This document shows positions 61,694-64,000 of a stretch of DNA of 64,000 bases, piece after piece; positions within the stretch are counted from its first letter, which is position 1; each line of letters begins with the position of its first letter. Source of the DNA: Larimichthys crocea (lineage: Eukaryota > Chordata > Actinopteri > Sciaenidae); the NCBI RefSeq assembly GCF_000972845.2, contig NC_040028.1:9176530-9240529 (forward strand), read 5' to 3'. The notes under the pieces were generated by a model, which was not told the DNA's origin, did no database searches, and saw only the letters and a list, made by a program, of their open reading frames with translations. The position numbers and the translations under genes were made by a program.

Positions 61694-61734
<41 letters not shown>
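61440..61734 (+). mobile_element. 3' tail of a non-LTR retroelement ending in a (TATC)n tract
   Basis: The T-rich stretch ends AATGCTGCTGCTGCACTATAATTTCCCAGCTTGGGATAAATAAAGTA-like sequence and then (TATC)n. The TTTCCC..GGGATAAATAAAGTAT tail followed by a short tandem repeat is typical of fish LINE or LINE-derived 3' ends. No upstream coding part was recognised, so the left limit is a guess. Confidence 0.55.
61694..61734. repeat. (ATCT)n microsatellite at the retroelement tail
   Basis: About ten perfect tetranucleotide units. They directly follow the AATAAAGTAT of the element tail and were probably seeded by its insertion. Confidence 0.95.
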
Positions 61735-62991
61735 CTTTCGCTTTTGCTGTCTGTTTCATTTATTTCTACACTTACATATTTTATTCTCTCTCTCTCTTTT
61801 TCTCTATTTGTGCATCCTTTCTCTTTCCACCTTTCAGCCTGCAGCTCAGGTTAGTAAGTCAACCTGTTGGAGGAGGAGTGCCAAGGTGTGTTGGGTTTAA
61901 TCATCCGAGAGTTGACTGGGTGGCTGCTGGAAATTCGTCTGCTGAGACTAATTGGAACAAAACGCTCCCTTGTTCTCGGAGGAGAAAAAACAGAGACAGA
62001 GGGGAATAAAGACAGAACCATGTCTGCAACTGCGGGTAATTGAAGGTGCTTGTTAAGAAGAGCAAAAGATGGAAAAGAGAGTGTTTATGTGTGTTTTGCA
62101 TAGATGCATACCCTCTAGCTTAGGATGAAAGCATAGTTGTCTGAGTGTGATAAGCAAAATAGTCTGAGAGTCCTTTTTTATGTACATTCATATCAGTGTA
62201 TGCATTTTTGTGTGTGTGTGTGTGTCTTCAACACACATACCTGCATGTGCAGCAGTGCGTGTCCTACAGTGACACTGTAGCAAGCTCTCGGCTGGTAGAT
62301 GTGATTAAAGGAGAGGTGTAATTCTCCTCCCTTTTTCTAACTCTGTCAGTGACACCGCAACAACTGCAGCTTGTAATGTCACTCCAGTGTCACTTTCCCC
62401 TTTTAAAAAGCCTCTAAGTGGATTTTCATGCGCTGAAACAGAACAGGTAGGCCAGTTCTCACCTTGATAATGTAATTAGTGTGTTGCAGAACACAGCAAA
62501 GGGCAAATTATCCCAACACCAAAGGTAGACAACTTATTTTGTTTCCAGGCCAGGTCAGACCTTGATTCAGCAACTTCCAGAGGAGGCATTGTAGTCAGAT
62601 TGAGGTGAGATCACTGCTCCAGTTTGTTTCCATCAGTATGTGAGCAGACCAAAACCACTTCATTTAAAGGGCCTTGGTTGGTTGGAGTCCAGATAGCTTC
62701 CAGTTAAACCAGACTACTGGTTGAACTGGAAACTGCAAGTTAAAATAAGAGGTGCAACAAAGGTAACAGCAAAGTCAGAGAATAATCTAAATCACCTGTG
62801 AGGGTGTACCATGCGTATGCAGGGCCTTTGAATACTATTGGGAAATGCACTTATTTGCTTTCTAGCTGTGTGTAAAATGATTTGATTTATTAACCCATGT
62901 TAACCTCGCTACAGCGAGCAGTTGTGAGCTTGGGTTGGAACAAAGACTGGAACGTTTGTCGCGACGTTGTGACGTTTGGAGTGCTAAAGGT
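61735..62991. other. Non-coding sequence, nothing recognised
   Basis: Complex sequence with a short GT run at about 62210-62225. No supported exon or RNA gene. Confidence 0.35.
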
Positions 62992-63247
62992 AGGCGGTTA
63001 TGGCTCAGGAGGTAGAACTGGTTGTCCATTAATCAGATGATCGGTGGTTGAATCCCAGACTCCCTCGGTCTGCATGTTGAAGTGTCCTTAGGCTAGATAC
63101 TGAACCCCAAATTGCACAGCTCCTAAATAAATGATGAGCAATAGTCACCTTGCAGGGCAGCCAATGCCATCAGAGTGTGTGTGTAAATGAGATATGTAGT
63201 GTCAGAAGACTAGAAAGGCGTAAGACATAAGTACAGTCCGTCTTTAT
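62992..63247 (+). mobile_element. tRNA-like SINE, plus-strand copy
   Basis: The head reads GGCGGTTATGGCTCAGGAGG (A-box-like TGGCTCAGGAGG) and GATGATCGGTGGTTGAATCCC (B-box-like GGTTGAATCC). The body reads GTTGAAGTGTCCTTAGGC, AGATACTGAACCCCAAATTGC and CACCTTGCAGGGCAGCC, and the end reads AGAAGACTAGAAAGGCG and AAGTACAGTCC. This is the full order of a very common teleost SINE-like repeat. It is the same family as the minus-strand copy at 35985-36226. Confidence 0.7.
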
Positions 63248-63329
63248 AATAAACACAAAACTTGCAATATCTGCCTTAGTGACAGTATACAGTGGTTAGT
63301 TAATATAGTAGGGACCTTAGGGTAAAGCT

Positions 63330-63715
63330 GTCACGTGACAGCTGCTCCATCCTCTCATCTTTCCTCCTCTGTAACTGACTCAACTGTTTAATTCCTGTTA
63401 TCCTTCACCCTTCTCCCATTCTTCCACACCTGCCCACCCCACCCGCACTTGCCTACCAGTTGTCTCCACAGAGTACCCATATCAGCCCCATCACCTGAGC
63501 CACTCACCTGTCTTCACAGCTGCTCCTCTGTTTAAATATCTCTTCACCAGGGTTTGCCAACAGAAAACAAACAGAAGAGAAAAAGTCTGGTGGAGCTTCT
63601 CTCGGGAGCTGTTTGAATTTCCTCACACACCTACTCAATTCAGTGACTGGCATGGATATAACTCCCAGCACTGGTGCCTGAATAACCGAGAGCTGCACAT
63701 ATTAAATCTCTAAAA
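63330..63715 (+). repeat. Possible solo LTR-like repeat
   Basis: A pyrimidine-rich, C-rich segment leads to CTCACCTGTCTTCACAGC and then TGTTTAAATATCTC, a TATA-like box, with an ATTAAA signal near the end. This resembles the C-rich LTRs of some fish Gypsy elements. I could not identify TG...CA ends or a target duplication, so the call is weak. Confidence 0.28.
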
Positions 63716-63889
63716 ACAATACACCAATGTACTGTAGAACACTGCTGAGTAAATCTATCTAGAAAGACGAAGATTTAAAGGTTAATAAGCAGCGGAGCTT
63801 TATTTGGTACGGCTAAGAAGTTCAAACGGCATCATATCAAAGTCCACCTGTACGAGAGCACCTTGAATACGATGACACGACAGTGAACT

Positions 63890-64000
63890 GTGCCACATCC
63901 TCTCACTGCTCATAATTGCTCTCCACTTGCCTTTAATTAAAAGAAATAATCCCATTAACAGGCAGAAATAGGATTAATACTGCCTTAGACTCCAGCTGCT
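63890..64000. promoter_or_regulatory. Candidate conserved non-coding element at the window edge
   Basis: Contains CATAATTGC, CTTTAATTAAAAG, CCCATTAACAGG and GGATTAATAC (Otx-type GGATTA at 63971-63976). Non-repetitive, cut off by the window end. Inference only. Confidence 0.2.

Noticed and set aside
1..64000. CRISPR arrays, operons, phage or bacterial defence genes
   Set aside because: The sequence has vertebrate repeat content, no dense coding and no spaced direct repeats other than microsatellites.

Overview
The window is vertebrate nuclear DNA, almost certainly from a teleost fish and probably a percomorph. It is AT-rich and has no bacterial-style gene packing. It carries many long (CA)n, (AAAG)n and (TATC)n microsatellites. 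It also holds a set of decayed transposable elements that I recognise as fish families: a non-LTR retrotransposon 3' end, two kinds of tRNA-like SINE, hAT elements and a TIR-bearing MITE. Family names come from memory of typical teleost repeats, not from a database search.

Only one protein-coding exon is well supported. On the minus strand at 6411-6504 there is an ATG in a perfect Kozak context, preceded by an in-frame stop. It is followed by a 31-residue signal-peptide-like sequence ending YPPNE and a good splice donor (AAG|GTAAGG) in phase 1. This layout (signal exon ending ...NE|V after the first base of a codon) is the one seen in EphA receptor tyrosine kinases. The closest remembered match at the exon end is EphA4 (VYPANE-V), but the MDC start recalls EphA3, so I do not name the paralogue. 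Transcription would run leftwards. Positions 1-6410 are then the start of a long first intron, and I could not find exon 2 there. Positions above about 6720 lie 5' of the gene.

Layout: 1-6410 intron 1, with a CpG-rich stretch next to the exon; 6411-about 6720 exon 1, 5' UTR and probable promoter, including two upstream AUGs; about 6720-64000 a roughly 57 kb 5' flank with no convincing exon on either strand. The flank is a mosaic of microsatellites, old repeats at about 16.4, 17.9, 20.3, 22.2-23.2, 31.5, 33.2-33.7, 36.0, 40.5-41.0, 42.7-43.6, 49.6, 50.8, 52.5-52.9, 60.0-60.5, 61.4-61.7, 63.0-63.2 and 63.3-63.7 kb, and complex single-copy-looking sequence. Several of these complex blocks look like candidate conserved non-coding elements because of composition and clustered developmental transcription factor motifs. 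Conservation cannot be tested from one sequence. A gene desert with distal enhancers beside an Eph receptor gene would be a sensible reading, but it is inference.

I found no evidence of a novel multi-gene system, CRISPR array, tRNA, rRNA or recognisable microRNA.
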